From: Furfurilactobacillus milii | GTDB lineage: Bacteria; Bacillota; Bacilli; Lactobacillales; Lactobacillaceae | Assembly (NCBI RefSeq): GCF_009864005.1 | Contig: NZ_WEZQ01000002.1 | Coordinates: 62,001 to 126,000, forward strand | DNA length: 64,000 nucleotides | Direction: 5' to 3' | Shown here: one piece after another, positions 49,818 through 60,942 of the stretch | Layout of the letters: every line of letters starts with the position of its first letter | How positions within the stretch are numbered: position 1 is the stretch's first letter | Position numbers and translations under genes: made by a program | The notes under the pieces: model-generated | The model's input: only the letters and a program-made list of their open reading frames with translations | Databases searched by the model: none | Told to the model about the DNA's origin: nothing

Positions 49818-51908
49818 TTAGTCCAGTTTAGGTTCTTTCCAGTCAGGGTTTGGCCAGTATTCGAGACCAAGCGAGCTGATGATGGCTAGAATCGCAAAAC
49901 TAATGAATAACAGTTGATATTGTTTGCTAGAAATAATCGGCGTATTAAATACATTTAATACGTGGTAGAGCAAGTAACGATGGGGATGTCCGGTGATTGC
50001 GTGAGTTGATAGCGGCAGGTACGGACTAGCAGTAGCCGGAATGTACAATGGTTGGTTTGTCCGGTTCGTGATCCGTAACGTGTAAGTGCCGGGATCTTGG
50101 AGTGTGTTTGCTGTTCCGGCATCGACATCCAATGACGACCACTGGTAAACGGTTTGCCGATTCATGCGTAATCCAACCGAGAAGTTTTCCGATTGACTGG
50201 CCACATCAGGTAAATTTAACTGACTAAATGGTCGTTTGGCAACGATCTTCTCAGAAAGCGAGTGATGTGGCGTTAGTTTAATCGCGTCATGTTGTGCGTA
50301 GTTGGACACCATCTGTGAGGAGACCGTTTGTGTTTGGACAACGGGAGTGGCGACCAACGGTTGGCGATTGTGGTGATCCGCATAACCTAAACCGATGGCA
50401 AAAATGAGAAGAGTGACAATTCCCGTCCATGTCCGGCCACGTTCACCATACGCTGGATGAGCGAAGAACTGCTGCAACAGATCGCTGATATCATGCAATC
50501 CGGTGGCCGCCATCATGAACAGGAAGGGAAAGGTAACGTATGCGTAATGAGCATCAACTGTCCAGAACAGCATGTGCATTCCATAAATCCCTAAGACGAT
50601 TAATTCATAGAACAATACTTGATTACGACGAGGAGATAACATTTCAAACACAGAGCCGATCAGCATGGCTCCTAAAACAGTGATGTAAACGATCTGTGTT
50701 AAATTGACTAGTAAGAATTGTAGTTTGTTTTTGTGTTCCTGATAGAAACTTGGCTGTTTGAAGAACTGATTTGGTGATTGGAACATCCCTAAGTTACCGG
50801 TTGACCACATCGTCATGGTCTTTTGGTAACTTTGTTTGATGATTCCCCAAACGCCAGCATCTTGAAGCCGGTCGGAAAGAATTTTGTGTGTCGCTTTAAT
50901 ATTTTCTTTGCGGCCGTGCCCACTCATTGCTTGAGCGTCATGTTCGTTGAAGCGACCTTCACTGTCTTGATTCAATCCCATGGCTGTCCAAGCGGAGGTC
51001 GGTAAGGTTTTGCTTTGGTTGACATGGTAACCATAGTGTGATTGAACAGCATGACTGACGCCAACGCCAGCTAGCCAAATTGCGGCAAACACAACTAGGC
51101 CAACTAAGCCACGGATAACAGATGTCCGGTTAATTCGAGCGGCTAATAGCCAATAAATCAGAATGGCAATTGGCACAATTAGTAGGTTAGGTTTGATTAA
51201 ATAGCCGATTGTGAACGTCACACCCAGTAATGCAGCATACCCGGCTTTGGACAGCGGTTGTTGTCGTGAAAAGTAACGATTAAGAAAAACGACCATCATC
51301 AGCGGAATAACAACTGCAACCGAATCAACGTAGAAGTTGAGCGCGAACCAGTAAAAAGGTGCAAAACTGGCAGCAAGAATAGCAAACATTGCTGCTGAAC
51401 TGGCAGCCACATAACGACGAATTAAGCGCCAACTCATGATCAAAGTAAAGTCGATCAAGATGAAATTCAGAACGTTCAGCACATAGCCTGTGGCGACGGC
51501 TGAATGAACATGAAACAACTCAATGATCCAGGTGAGGAAAATCGTCAGGTTAACATTATGTGGATACCAAGCGAAATAGCTAAACCAATGATGTGAACCA
51601 TTGGCTAAATTTAACGCTTGCAAACGCATTAAGGCAGGGTCTGTATTGCCGATGCCGACGAAGTGAAAGGCTAAATACACCTGAACAGCCACAGCAATGA
51701 CAAGTACCACCGTGCTGACCCAATTGGCCACTTTTGCGGAGGCACGACCCAGCCACATATTAATCACGACCATGAAAACCCCGATGGTGAGTGACATGAA
51801 AAATAAACTTGAAGGTTGAAGCCACAGGGCCTGACCAAAGTCGCCTGATTGACGAGCTAGGGCCGTGAAAAAAATAACGCCAAAAATGATGGCGGTGATA
51901 GCGGCCAC
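49818..51908 (-). CDS. multi-span membrane protein, putative GT-C glycosyltransferase
   Basis: The roughly 696-residue protein has about eleven to thirteen hydrophobic spans and a C-terminal extracellular domain (about 530–650) before a last span. The layout, with polar residues in the first outer loop (GIGNTDPALMRLQ), resembles GT-C polyprenyl-phosphate-sugar-dependent transferases; the donor and acceptor are unknown. The GTG at 51908 has no ribosome site near it. GGGAGG lies correctly spaced for in-frame ATT at 51932, which would add eight residues with two arginines before the first span. The true start is therefore uncertain. Confidence 0.7.
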   Translation of the reverse strand: MAAITAIIFGVIFFTALARQSGDFGQALWLQPSSLFFMSLTIGVFMVVINMWLGRASAKVANWVSTVVLVIAVAVQVYLAFHFVGIGNTDPALMRLQALNLANGSHHWFSYFAWYPHNVNLTIFLTWIIELFHVHSAVATGYVLNVLNFILIDFTLIMSWRLIRRYVAASSAAMFAILAASFAPFYWFALNFYVDSVAVVIPLMMVVFLNRYFSRQQPLSKAGYAALLGVTFTIGYLIKPNLLIVPIAILIYWLLAARINRTSVIRGLVGLVVFAAIWLAGVGVSHAVQSHYGYHVNQSKTLPTSAWTAMGLNQDSEGRFNEHDAQAMSGHGRKENIKATHKILSDRLQDAGVWGIIKQSYQKTMTMWSTGNLGMFQSPNQFFKQPSFYQEHKNKLQFLLVNLTQIVYITVLGAMLIGSVFEMLSPRRNQVLFYELIVLGIYGMHMLFWTVDAHYAYVTFPFLFMMAATGLHDISDLLQQFFAHPAYGERGRTWTGIVTLLIFAIGLGYADHHNRQPLVATPVVQTQTVSSQMVSNYAQHDAIKLTPHHSLSEKIVAKRPFSQLNLPDVASQSENFSVGLRMNRQTVYQWSSLDVDAGTANTLQDPGTYTLRITNRTNQPLYIPATASPYLPLSTHAITGHPHRYLLYHVLNVFNTPIISSKQYQLLFISFAILAIISSLGLEYWPNPDWKEPKLD

Positions 51909-52030
51909 TGTGCGGCGTAATGCAATTTGAATGATGGTAACCTCCCAATGATTCCAGTTAAATATATTCTACCCATCCTGACAAATGAATGCTATACAAA
52001 GGTCGGCCAAATATGAGCATTTATTTATTA

Positions 52031-52074
52031 AAACACCGCCTAATAGCACTGTTTAGTGTTATTAGGCGGTGTTT
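52031..52074. terminator. 19-bp hairpin terminator after the polyprenyl synthase gene
   Basis: The arms 52031–52049 and 52056–52074 (AAACACCGCCTAATAGCAC and its complement with one G·T) pair over 19 bases around a 6-base loop. Leftward reading gives a TTTT tail. It lies directly downstream of the leftward synthase gene. Confidence 0.8.
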
Positions 52075-52093
52075 ATGACATTCTTGTTATTTT

Positions 52094-53068
52094 TTAAGCG
52101 TGCCGAACTAAAAGTTGTGAGACAAGAGCAGTCAATTGAGTTGCCAATGGTTCGGGCAAGGTAGCAATAAGTGATCGCGCTTTTTCTGTGTATTGTTGCG
52201 CCAATTGTTCCGCACGCGTCGGTCCGTCTGAGTCGATGACGCGTTGAGTGATTGTTTGGATAGCGTCATCACTGAGGTGTTGCTGATCTTGAAGGTGTTG
52301 CGCAAACCAGTCCGGTTCGTTTTTGCTTGCGAGAATAAGTGGGAGGGTGAACACGCCTTCCCGTAAATCATGGCGAACCGGTTTCGTTGCTGTTGACGGA
52401 TTAGCGACATAATCTAAAATGTCATCCCTGATTTGATAGGCCATCCCCAGCGCAATCCCAATTTGCTGAGCCACTTTGGCCTCACTTGACGTTCCCTTGC
52501 TGATGACAACGCCGAATTGCATCGCGAAACCGAATAAACGAGCTGTTTTACCCTCGATCTCTGTTAAATAATCAGTCACGGTTGTTTGCGGATCAAAGTT
52601 TAAAGCGAGCTGGTTGAGTTCACCGGCTAAAATAAACCGCATAATATCATTGGCTGACTGAATTTCAGCATGACTATCCGTGGCTTTCAAAATTTCATCG
52701 AAGTAACTGGTAAATAGGAAATCGCCTGTGTAGATGGCAGTTTTATTGCCATGGCGAACTTGTAAAGTTGGCTGACCATGACGTAGCTCAGCATCATCCA
52801 GCACGTCATCGTGAATCAAAGTTGCTACATGTAACAATTCGATGGCCGCCGCTGCTGCTCGCTGTCGCTTTTCATCCTGAACAGGTCCCAACTGTGCGAA
52901 CATGTAAAATAACCCAGGTCGCAACAGTTTGCCACCACTGGTGAGTAAGCCAGTGACTTGCTGATCAATTTCGGCATTTCCAGAATGAACCGTTGTTGCG
53001 AGGTACTGTGTCAGATCATTTAGTTTTCTATTGATGGTCGGAAATTGTTGCCAAAGTGCGTGCACCAT
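52094..53068 (-). CDS. trans-polyprenyl diphosphate synthase
   Basis: This 324-residue enzyme extends isopentenyl diphosphate chains and probably makes the menaquinone side chain. Both aspartate-rich motifs are present: LIHDDVLDDAE (first) and QIRDDILDY (second), with GGKLLRPGL near the N-terminus. It resembles HepT/IspB-type long-chain synthases; chain length cannot be read. Two ATG codons are in frame: 53080 sits almost on the GAGAGG site, so 53068 is preferred, with 12-base spacing. It diverges from menA. Confidence 0.88.
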   Translation of the reverse strand: MVHALWQQFPTINRKLNDLTQYLATTVHSGNAEIDQQVTGLLTSGGKLLRPGLFYMFAQLGPVQDEKRQRAAAAAIELLHVATLIHDDVLDDAELRHGQPTLQVRHGNKTAIYTGDFLFTSYFDEILKATDSHAEIQSANDIMRFILAGELNQLALNFDPQTTVTDYLTEIEGKTARLFGFAMQFGVVISKGTSSEAKVAQQIGIALGMAYQIRDDILDYVANPSTATKPVRHDLREGVFTLPLILASKNEPDWFAQHLQDQQHLSDDAIQTITQRVIDSDGPTRAEQLAQQYTEKARSLIATLPEPLATQLTALVSQLLVRHA

Positions 53069-53149
53069 ATTGGTGAACATCCTCTCTGTGTAAAATGGTC
53101 ATTAAACCGCATTATGTAAATTAGTTTAGTTAGAATTGATGAAATGAAC

Positions 53150-53178
53150 TTGGCAACATGCCCTGACGTGGGCATAAT
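53150..53178 (+). promoter_or_regulatory. menA promoter with a dyad in the spacer
   Basis: TTGGCA (53150–53155) and CATAAT (53173–53178) are 17 bases apart. Between and overlapping them lies the inverted repeat ATGCCC-N6-GGGCAT (53158–53175), a good place for a repressor. A second, weaker pair (TTGTCA…CATACT) lies nearer the gene. Confidence 0.5.
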
Positions 53179-53274
53179 GAAAGTATCGAACTAACTATTT
53201 TTCATGCTACAGAATCGATGAAAGCTTGTCAACGAAAGGCTTTGCGCCATACTAAAATGTTTTGAGGGGTCAAA

Positions 53275-54195
53275 ATGAAACCAAAAGTATTTCTTGAATT
53301 TGTTGAATTTCAATCATTAGTTGCCAGTGTGTTGCCATTTACGTTAGGACTACTGTACGTTTGGTACAACTACCACGCCTTTAATCTCTTACATAGTGTG
53401 CTCTTTTTTATCGTTATCGAGCTGATGCACATGGCCGTAAATGCCAATGACAATACTCAGGATTTCGTGCACGCAAAGGACGAGAAAACGTTTAAACAAC
53501 TAACAAACGTCGTAGGGCACTATCACATTTCGCTTCGGCTGGCGATCACGGTTATTGTGAGCTTGTCAGCTGGTGCCGCGATTATTGGGTTTGGCCTGCT
53601 GAAATTGACGTGGGGCTCAAGTAGTTGGATTTTCTTGGGGATGGGGATCATTGGCTTCCTCGTTGGCTATTTTTACGCTGGCGGACCATTGCCAATTTCG
53701 AATACGCCGTTTGGCGAGCTTTTTTCTGGTGTCACCATGGGATATGTGATCATGTTGGCAGCTGTTTATGTTAATTTAGCGCCGGCTCAGCAATTGTCAT
53801 GGTCCCTTGCTGGCAACGTTTTACTGGCATCAGGATTAGCTGTGTTTGCCATTGGTAATTTAATGTTGGCCAACAATCTGTGCGATTACGAAGAAGATAA
53901 ACTAAATGAGCGTCGGACAATCGTGGTTTTGCTGGGGCAACGCGTTATGTTGTGGGCATGGAATATTGGCTATGCGTTGGGATATATTTGCATGGTTGCT
54001 GCTGTGCTAGTTGGCACGCTGCCTAAACTGACATTATTAGCGTTAATAATTGTACCGGTCGTCATCAAAAACAACCGGCAGTTTGGCGCTGTGATGGTTA
54101 AATCAAAAAGTTTTGTATTGGCCGTTAAGAATTGTATTGTCATCACCATTTCGTTTGCTTTAGCGATGGGGATTGGCATTGTCTTTCATCTATAG
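53275..54195 (+). CDS. menA: 1,4-dihydroxy-2-naphthoate polyprenyltransferase (UbiA family)
   Basis: MenA (306 residues) joins a polyprenyl chain to dihydroxynaphthoate to give demethylmenaquinone, in the membrane. The two aspartate motifs of UbiA enzymes are seen as NANDNTQDF (about 56–64) and NNLCDYEED (about 199–207), among eight or nine spans. The adjacent divergent polyprenyl diphosphate synthase would supply its substrate. No men genes for making the naphthoate head group are in the window. GAGGGG precedes the ATG. Confidence 0.88.
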   Translation: MKPKVFLEFVEFQSLVASVLPFTLGLLYVWYNYHAFNLLHSVLFFIVIELMHMAVNANDNTQDFVHAKDEKTFKQLTNVVGHYHISLRLAITVIVSLSAGAAIIGFGLLKLTWGSSSWIFLGMGIIGFLVGYFYAGGPLPISNTPFGELFSGVTMGYVIMLAAVYVNLAPAQQLSWSLAGNVLLASGLAVFAIGNLMLANNLCDYEEDKLNERRTIVVLLGQRVMLWAWNIGYALGYICMVAAVLVGTLPKLTLLALIIVPVVIKNNRQFGAVMVKSKSFVLAVKNCIVITISFALAMGIGIVFHL

Positions 54196-54326
54196 TTGAG
54201 GCGGTCCTTTGTTGAAATTGAAAGTCATTAATTTTTTCTTAGCCACGTCGCTAAAATTAGCACGGACCATCAACTTTGTGATTTAATGACAATTAAACGC
54301 AATTAACAGAGTAAAGGACGGTTGGT

Positions 54327-55010
54327 GTGGCAAAAAAGCGACGAAAAATTAATTGGCGTCGTCGAATGAAGCGCTTTAGGCGAGCACTAAAGGGCTTTTT
54401 TGTCTATCGCGGTCATTTGCGTTGGTTCAACACGCTGTTAACGGCACTGACGATTTTGATTATTGCGCTAGCGTTTGGTGGCGTTGGTAAACGGGTGTTA
54501 GTGCCTGCTGGACAATCTTCACAGATTGACGGAACGGCAAAACAGCATCGGCAATTCATTAATCAAGTGGCACCGTATGCGCAACAACTGCAACAACGGA
54601 CTCATGTGCTGGCCAGTTTACAAATTGCCCAGGCAATTCTTGAATCCGATTGGGGCGAATCGACGTTAGCCAGCCAATATCATAATTATTTTGGTGTTAA
54701 GGCAGGACAGGATGAACCGGGGGTTGTCTTAAGTACATTAGAGTATGTTAATGACCACTATGAAACAGTTAATGCCCGGTTCAGAACGTATCCCAACTGG
54801 CAAGCATCGTTTGCAGCGCACGCGCAGCTGTTTGTTAATGGTGTCGATTGGAACCCAAACAAATATAGCGACGTTCTTGCTGCTACGGATTATCGTTCGG
54901 GCGCCGCAGCCTTGCAAAAGGACGGGTACGCAACGGATCCTGGATATACTAGCAAAATAGTTACAATTATTGAAAAATATCATTTAAATCGTTTTGATCA
55001 ATCTAATTGA
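54327..55010 (+). CDS. membrane-anchored N-acetylglucosaminidase (GH73)
   Basis: The 227-residue protein is a peptidoglycan hydrolase of the LytG/FlgJ-like GH73 family. A strongly basic N-terminus (KKRRKINWRRRMKRFRR) and one span at about residues 36–52 anchor it, facing outward. The catalytic glutamate is E106 in AQAILESDWGES, with NYFGVKAG and a YPNWQASFAAHA segment following. No separate wall-binding domain is present. It starts with GTG at 54327. It stands alone between menA and a PurK-like gene. Confidence 0.9.
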   Translation: MAKKRRKINWRRRMKRFRRALKGFFVYRGHLRWFNTLLTALTILIIALAFGGVGKRVLVPAGQSSQIDGTAKQHRQFINQVAPYAQQLQQRTHVLASLQIAQAILESDWGESTLASQYHNYFGVKAGQDEPGVVLSTLEYVNDHYETVNARFRTYPNWQASFAAHAQLFVNGVDWNPNKYSDVLAATDYRSGAAALQKDGYATDPGYTSKIVTIIEKYHLNRFDQSN

Positions 55011-55034
55011 TTGTGCACTTATCAGGCGAACAAC

Positions 55035-55063
55035 TTGTCATTCTGGGCCGGTTCACCTACACT
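55035..55063 (+). promoter_or_regulatory. promoter of the PurK-like gene
   Basis: TTGTCA (55035–55040) and TACACT (55058–55063) are 17 bases apart, about 50 bases upstream of the start codon. Confidence 0.55.
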
Positions 55064-55113
55064 AAGTGCATTAATAATCAAAAATTTGAATTAGATACAG
55101 AGGAGACTGTGCC

Positions 55114-56310
55114 GTGACGGGAAATGTTTTATACCCTGGTGATACGCTGGGCATTATTGGAAATAGTTCAAACGGACCATTATTAGTAAATGCAGCCCGC
55201 CGTGTAGGGCTCAATGTGGCCGCCTACACCTCAGAAACCAACAGTGAAATTGCAAGTCTAGCCGACGCAGTGTTCACCGGCGCGTTTGACAACAAGCAAC
55301 GTTTACAGGCGTTTGCAGAAAATTGTGATGTGGTCACTTACGAATCTGAACATGTGCCCAGTGAGGTGATTGCGTTTATCGCCCAGTTCACAAAAGTGCC
55401 ACAGGGATCTGACACCTTGGCGATGATGCAGGATCGTTCATTAGAACGTGCCTTTTTTGAAGGCCTCAACATCAATATCCCACCATATGCCACGATTATT
55501 GAACTGGATGACATTTACGCTTCGGCGGCCTCAATTGGTTATCCAGCCGTGTTGAAACCAATGCAAAAGGGAATTGAACAAGAACAGCAGTTAACCATTC
55601 GTTCACAGGCTGATGTGCCGTTGGCAGCAGATATGTTGCAGCATGGCCCGCATATTTTGGAGGCTACAATTCCCAATGCTCAGGAAATTTCTGTGTTGGT
55701 GGTCAAGGGCTATCCACAAGAAAATGAACTGGCTGATCAGATCCGGCTGTTTCCAATTATTGAAACCAATTATCAACAAGGACGTTTGATGCGCGCAATT
55801 GCGCCAGCACGAATTTCGGATGATATTAATGATGAAATTAAACGGATTACTCAAACGGTCGCTCACAATGTCGATTACTATGGTGTGTTTCAGTTAAGCT
55901 TTATGATTACGGACACCGGCAACCTCTTTCTCCGTGATTTAACGCCGGCGATGGATCGGTCCGGCTTAGTATTTGATAAGGCGGCTAACATCACGATGTT
56001 TGAAGCGCATTTGCATGCAATCGCCGGCTTACCATTGGCCATTCCGAAGCAATACATGGCCACGGTTCTGGCATCCTTTGACGATGAACAACTCGATGCC
56101 ATTCGCACACAGTGGATCATCAAATCTAATTGGGAATTTGTGTTCTACCATAAAAGTGGTCGGTTGATTTCCCCCGCCGCGGGGCACGTGTTGATTCAAG
56201 CTTCAACGGTTCAAGATGGTTTGAATCAGTTGTCGGCAACGACGATTTGGGATCCTGCGCGGCCAGTGGCGCCAGCGCCGAGTCGATTGGACAAAAATAA
56301 ATATTTCTGA
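55114..56310 (+). CDS. PurK-like ATP-grasp protein, function uncertain
   Basis: The 398-residue protein follows the PurK plan: a Rossmann-like N-terminal part, CDVVTYESEHVP, then an ATP-grasp region (YPAVLKPMQKGIEQEQQ; HILEATIPNAQEISVLVVKG). Two hallmarks of true N5-carboxyaminoimidazole ribonucleotide synthase are altered: GGGQLGRM becomes GNSSNGPL, and the PRPHNSGH segment reads LTPAMDRSG. No purE or other pur gene is adjacent. It may be a diverged paralogue with another acid–amine ligase role. It starts with GTG at 55114 behind GAGGAG. It precedes pcrA–ligA. Confidence 0.78.
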   Translation: MTGNVLYPGDTLGIIGNSSNGPLLVNAARRVGLNVAAYTSETNSEIASLADAVFTGAFDNKQRLQAFAENCDVVTYESEHVPSEVIAFIAQFTKVPQGSDTLAMMQDRSLERAFFEGLNINIPPYATIIELDDIYASAASIGYPAVLKPMQKGIEQEQQLTIRSQADVPLAADMLQHGPHILEATIPNAQEISVLVVKGYPQENELADQIRLFPIIETNYQQGRLMRAIAPARISDDINDEIKRITQTVAHNVDYYGVFQLSFMITDTGNLFLRDLTPAMDRSGLVFDKAANITMFEAHLHAIAGLPLAIPKQYMATVLASFDDEQLDAIRTQWIIKSNWEFVFYHKSGRLISPAAGHVLIQASTVQDGLNQLSATTIWDPARPVAPAPSRLDKNKYF

Positions 56311-56314
56311 TTAG

Positions 56315-56358
56315 AATGACCGTTTGTGAGTAGGAAAACCTTGCAAGTGGTCATTTTT
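56315..56358 (+). terminator. terminator after the PurK-like gene
   Basis: AATGACC/GGTCATT and an inner TTGTGAG/CTTGCAA helix (two wobble pairs) form a long hairpin, followed by TTTTTATTTT with part of the T run in the stem. Confidence 0.65.
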
Positions 56359-56404
56359 ATTTTCAAAACATACGTTCGATATGATGGTGTGACGCTGTCG
56401 ATTT

Positions 56405-56413
56405 TGGTATACT
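56405..56413 (+). promoter_or_regulatory. extended -10 promoter of pcrA
   Basis: TGGTATACT is an extended -10 (TGN plus TATACT), about 40 bases before the pcrA start. The -35 region is weak. Confidence 0.45.
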
Positions 56414-56451
56414 TGAACTACTGAATTTTTACGAGAGGAAGGCACATTTTC

Positions 56452-58755
56452 GTGAGCGCAACCACATTATTAGCAGGACTAAACGACAAGCAGCAGGAAG
56501 CTGTTCAGACAACAGAGGGGCCATTACTGATCATGGCTGGTGCCGGATCAGGGAAAACCCGAGTGCTGACACATCGTGTTGCTTACTTGATCGAAGAAAA
56601 AGACGTTAAGCCGTGGCATGTGCTGGCGATTACGTTTACCAACAAAGCTGCTCGCGAAATGCGTGAACGGGTGGCTAAGCTTTTAGGCGAAAGTGGAGAA
56701 GATGTTTGGGTTTCCACGTTCCATGCTCTGTGTGTCCGAGTATTGCGTCGTGACATTGACCGGATTGGGTTTAACCGCGCATTTACCATCACAGACACCA
56801 GTGAGCAACGGACGTTGGTTAAACGAATTTTGCGAGAACAGAATATCGATCCCAAGAAATACGATCCGCGTTCACTGTTGGCCGCAATTTCAAATGCCAA
56901 AAATGATCTACAAACGCCAGCTGATTATGTAAAAACTGCGAATACACCGTTTGAACAAATTACAGCAACGGTTTACGAAGATTATCAACGTGAACTCAAG
57001 GCCAACCAGGCCCTCGACTTTGATGATTTGATTATGCTTACGATCGAGCTATTTGATAAGGCGCCTGATGTGCTGGAAGGCTATCAACGCCGGTTTGAAT
57101 ACATTCATGTGGATGAGTATCAGGACACCAATAATGCCCAGTACAAGTTGGTCAGCATGTTAGCAGCTAAGTCGCACAATCTGTGTGTTGTCGGGGATGC
57201 TGATCAGAGTATTTATGGTTGGCGTGGTGCTAACATGAACAACATTCTGGATTTTGAAAAGGATTATCCAGAGGCGCAAACCGTTATGTTGGAACAAAAT
57301 TACCGCTCAACACAAACCATTTTAAACGCCGCCAATGAAGTGATTGAAAATAATGTTATTCGTCGGAAAAAGAATTTGTGGACGGATAATGGTAGTGGGG
57401 AAAAGATTTCTTATTACCGCGCACAAAGCGAACGTGATGAAGCGCATTTTGTGGTGGCTCAAATCGAGACACAAATGCGAGAAAATCACCGGGATTACGG
57501 TGACTTTGCTATTCTGTATCGGACTAATGCCCAATCGCGAACCATTGAAGATGCGTTGGTTAAAAGCAATATTCCTTATAACATGGTTGGCGGACATAAA
57601 TTCTACGACCGTAAGGAAATTCGCGATGTATTGGCCTATTTAACGTTGATTGTCAATCCACAAGATGACATGAGTTTCGAACGAATTATCAATGAACCCA
57701 AACGTGGTCTCGGTAGTGGCTCAGTCGAAAAGTTGCGGGAATTTGCAAACTTCAACAATTGGAGTTTGCTGCAAGCAGCACAGAACGTCACGATGGCAAA
57801 CAATGTCCCGAGTCGTGCACGGAACAGTTTTGATGAGTTTGGCCAGATGATGGCTGAACTGACCAAAATGCGTGAATTTGTCTCAGTTACGGACTTGACG
57901 GAACAATTGCTAGATAAAACTGGTTATTTACCAGCACTTAAAGCGACTCATTCACTAGAGGATGAGGCCCGTGTTGAAAACTTGCAGGAATTTCTGTCAG
58001 TCACAAAACAGTTTGATGATTCCTATGAACCAACAACCGCTGCGCCGACTGACGTTGAAGCAGCTGATCAACCCGTACCTGAAGGTAGCGGTGACAAGTT
58101 TGTTGATTTTCTGGCTGACTTGGCCCTTGTTTCGGACTTGGACGATGTTGACGAAGAAAACGATCAAAATGTCACGTTAATGACGTTACATGCTGCCAAA
58201 GGACTTGAATTTCCAGTTGTCTTTTTGATGGGACTTGAAGAAGGCATCTTCCCGCTTTCTCGTTCTGTTATGGATGAGGATGAATTGGAAGAAGAACGGC
58301 GGTTGGCTTATGTTGGGATTACGCGTGCTAAACAAAAATTGTACATGACGAATGCCTTCTCACGCCTATTGTATGGTCGTGTGCAAAATAACCCAGCGTC
58401 CCGCTTTGTAGAAGAAATTAATCCGGATTTGATTCAGAGCGAAAACCATAGTGCTGGCAGTTTAACAGCCGGCGGACCGAAAACACCATTTGATAGACGC
58501 ACAGAATCCGCTTTGTCCACCACTTATAAACGCAAACCAGTTGGCACCAAGTCGACGAAGGTTGAGCGGTCACAGGGAACGGGGGCTGACCAAGTTAGTT
58601 GGGCTGCCGGCGATAAGGTGACCCATAAGAAGTGGGGCGAAGGCACCGTTGTGAAGGTTAACGGTCAGGGTGAGGATGCTGAATTAGACATTGCTTTCCC
58701 AGAGCAAGGCATTAAACGGTTGCTGGCAGCTTTTGCCCCAATTGCAAAGGCTTAA
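56452..58755 (+). CDS. pcrA: ATP-dependent DNA helicase PcrA (UvrD family)
   Basis: PcrA (767 residues) is the essential superfamily 1A 3'–5' helicase of Gram-positives, used in repair, plasmid replication and removal of stalled polymerase. Motif I is MAGAGSGKTRVLTHR (about 28–42), motif II is VDEYQDTN, and later motifs VGDADQSIYGWRGA, LEQNYRS and LMTLHAAKGLEF are intact. The C-terminal Tudor-like module (GDKVTHKKWGEGTVV…) that binds RNA polymerase is present. The start is GTG. It heads a pcrA–ligA–camS run. Confidence 0.97.
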   Translation: MSATTLLAGLNDKQQEAVQTTEGPLLIMAGAGSGKTRVLTHRVAYLIEEKDVKPWHVLAITFTNKAAREMRERVAKLLGESGEDVWVSTFHALCVRVLRRDIDRIGFNRAFTITDTSEQRTLVKRILREQNIDPKKYDPRSLLAAISNAKNDLQTPADYVKTANTPFEQITATVYEDYQRELKANQALDFDDLIMLTIELFDKAPDVLEGYQRRFEYIHVDEYQDTNNAQYKLVSMLAAKSHNLCVVGDADQSIYGWRGANMNNILDFEKDYPEAQTVMLEQNYRSTQTILNAANEVIENNVIRRKKNLWTDNGSGEKISYYRAQSERDEAHFVVAQIETQMRENHRDYGDFAILYRTNAQSRTIEDALVKSNIPYNMVGGHKFYDRKEIRDVLAYLTLIVNPQDDMSFERIINEPKRGLGSGSVEKLREFANFNNWSLLQAAQNVTMANNVPSRARNSFDEFGQMMAELTKMREFVSVTDLTEQLLDKTGYLPALKATHSLEDEARVENLQEFLSVTKQFDDSYEPTTAAPTDVEAADQPVPEGSGDKFVDFLADLALVSDLDDVDEENDQNVTLMTLHAAKGLEFPVVFLMGLEEGIFPLSRSVMDEDELEEERRLAYVGITRAKQKLYMTNAFSRLLYGRVQNNPASRFVEEINPDLIQSENHSAGSLTAGGPKTPFDRRTESALSTTYKRKPVGTKSTKVERSQGTGADQVSWAAGDKVTHKKWGEGTVVKVNGQGEDAELDIAFPEQGIKRLLAAFAPIAKA

Positions 58756-58844
58756 TTCTCCGTTTAGTTGATGGTTAATCAAAAGTTTTAGCGAGTTTGG
58801 CATCTGTGTCTAGATACACGGGCAAATCGAGAGAGGAGTGTTAA

Positions 58845-60884
<2,040 letters not shown>

Positions 60885-60942
60885 CAGTACAGACTAGTTT
60901 GACCTGTTTGTATTGATCCCAGCAGGGAGGATTTGGATTAAG

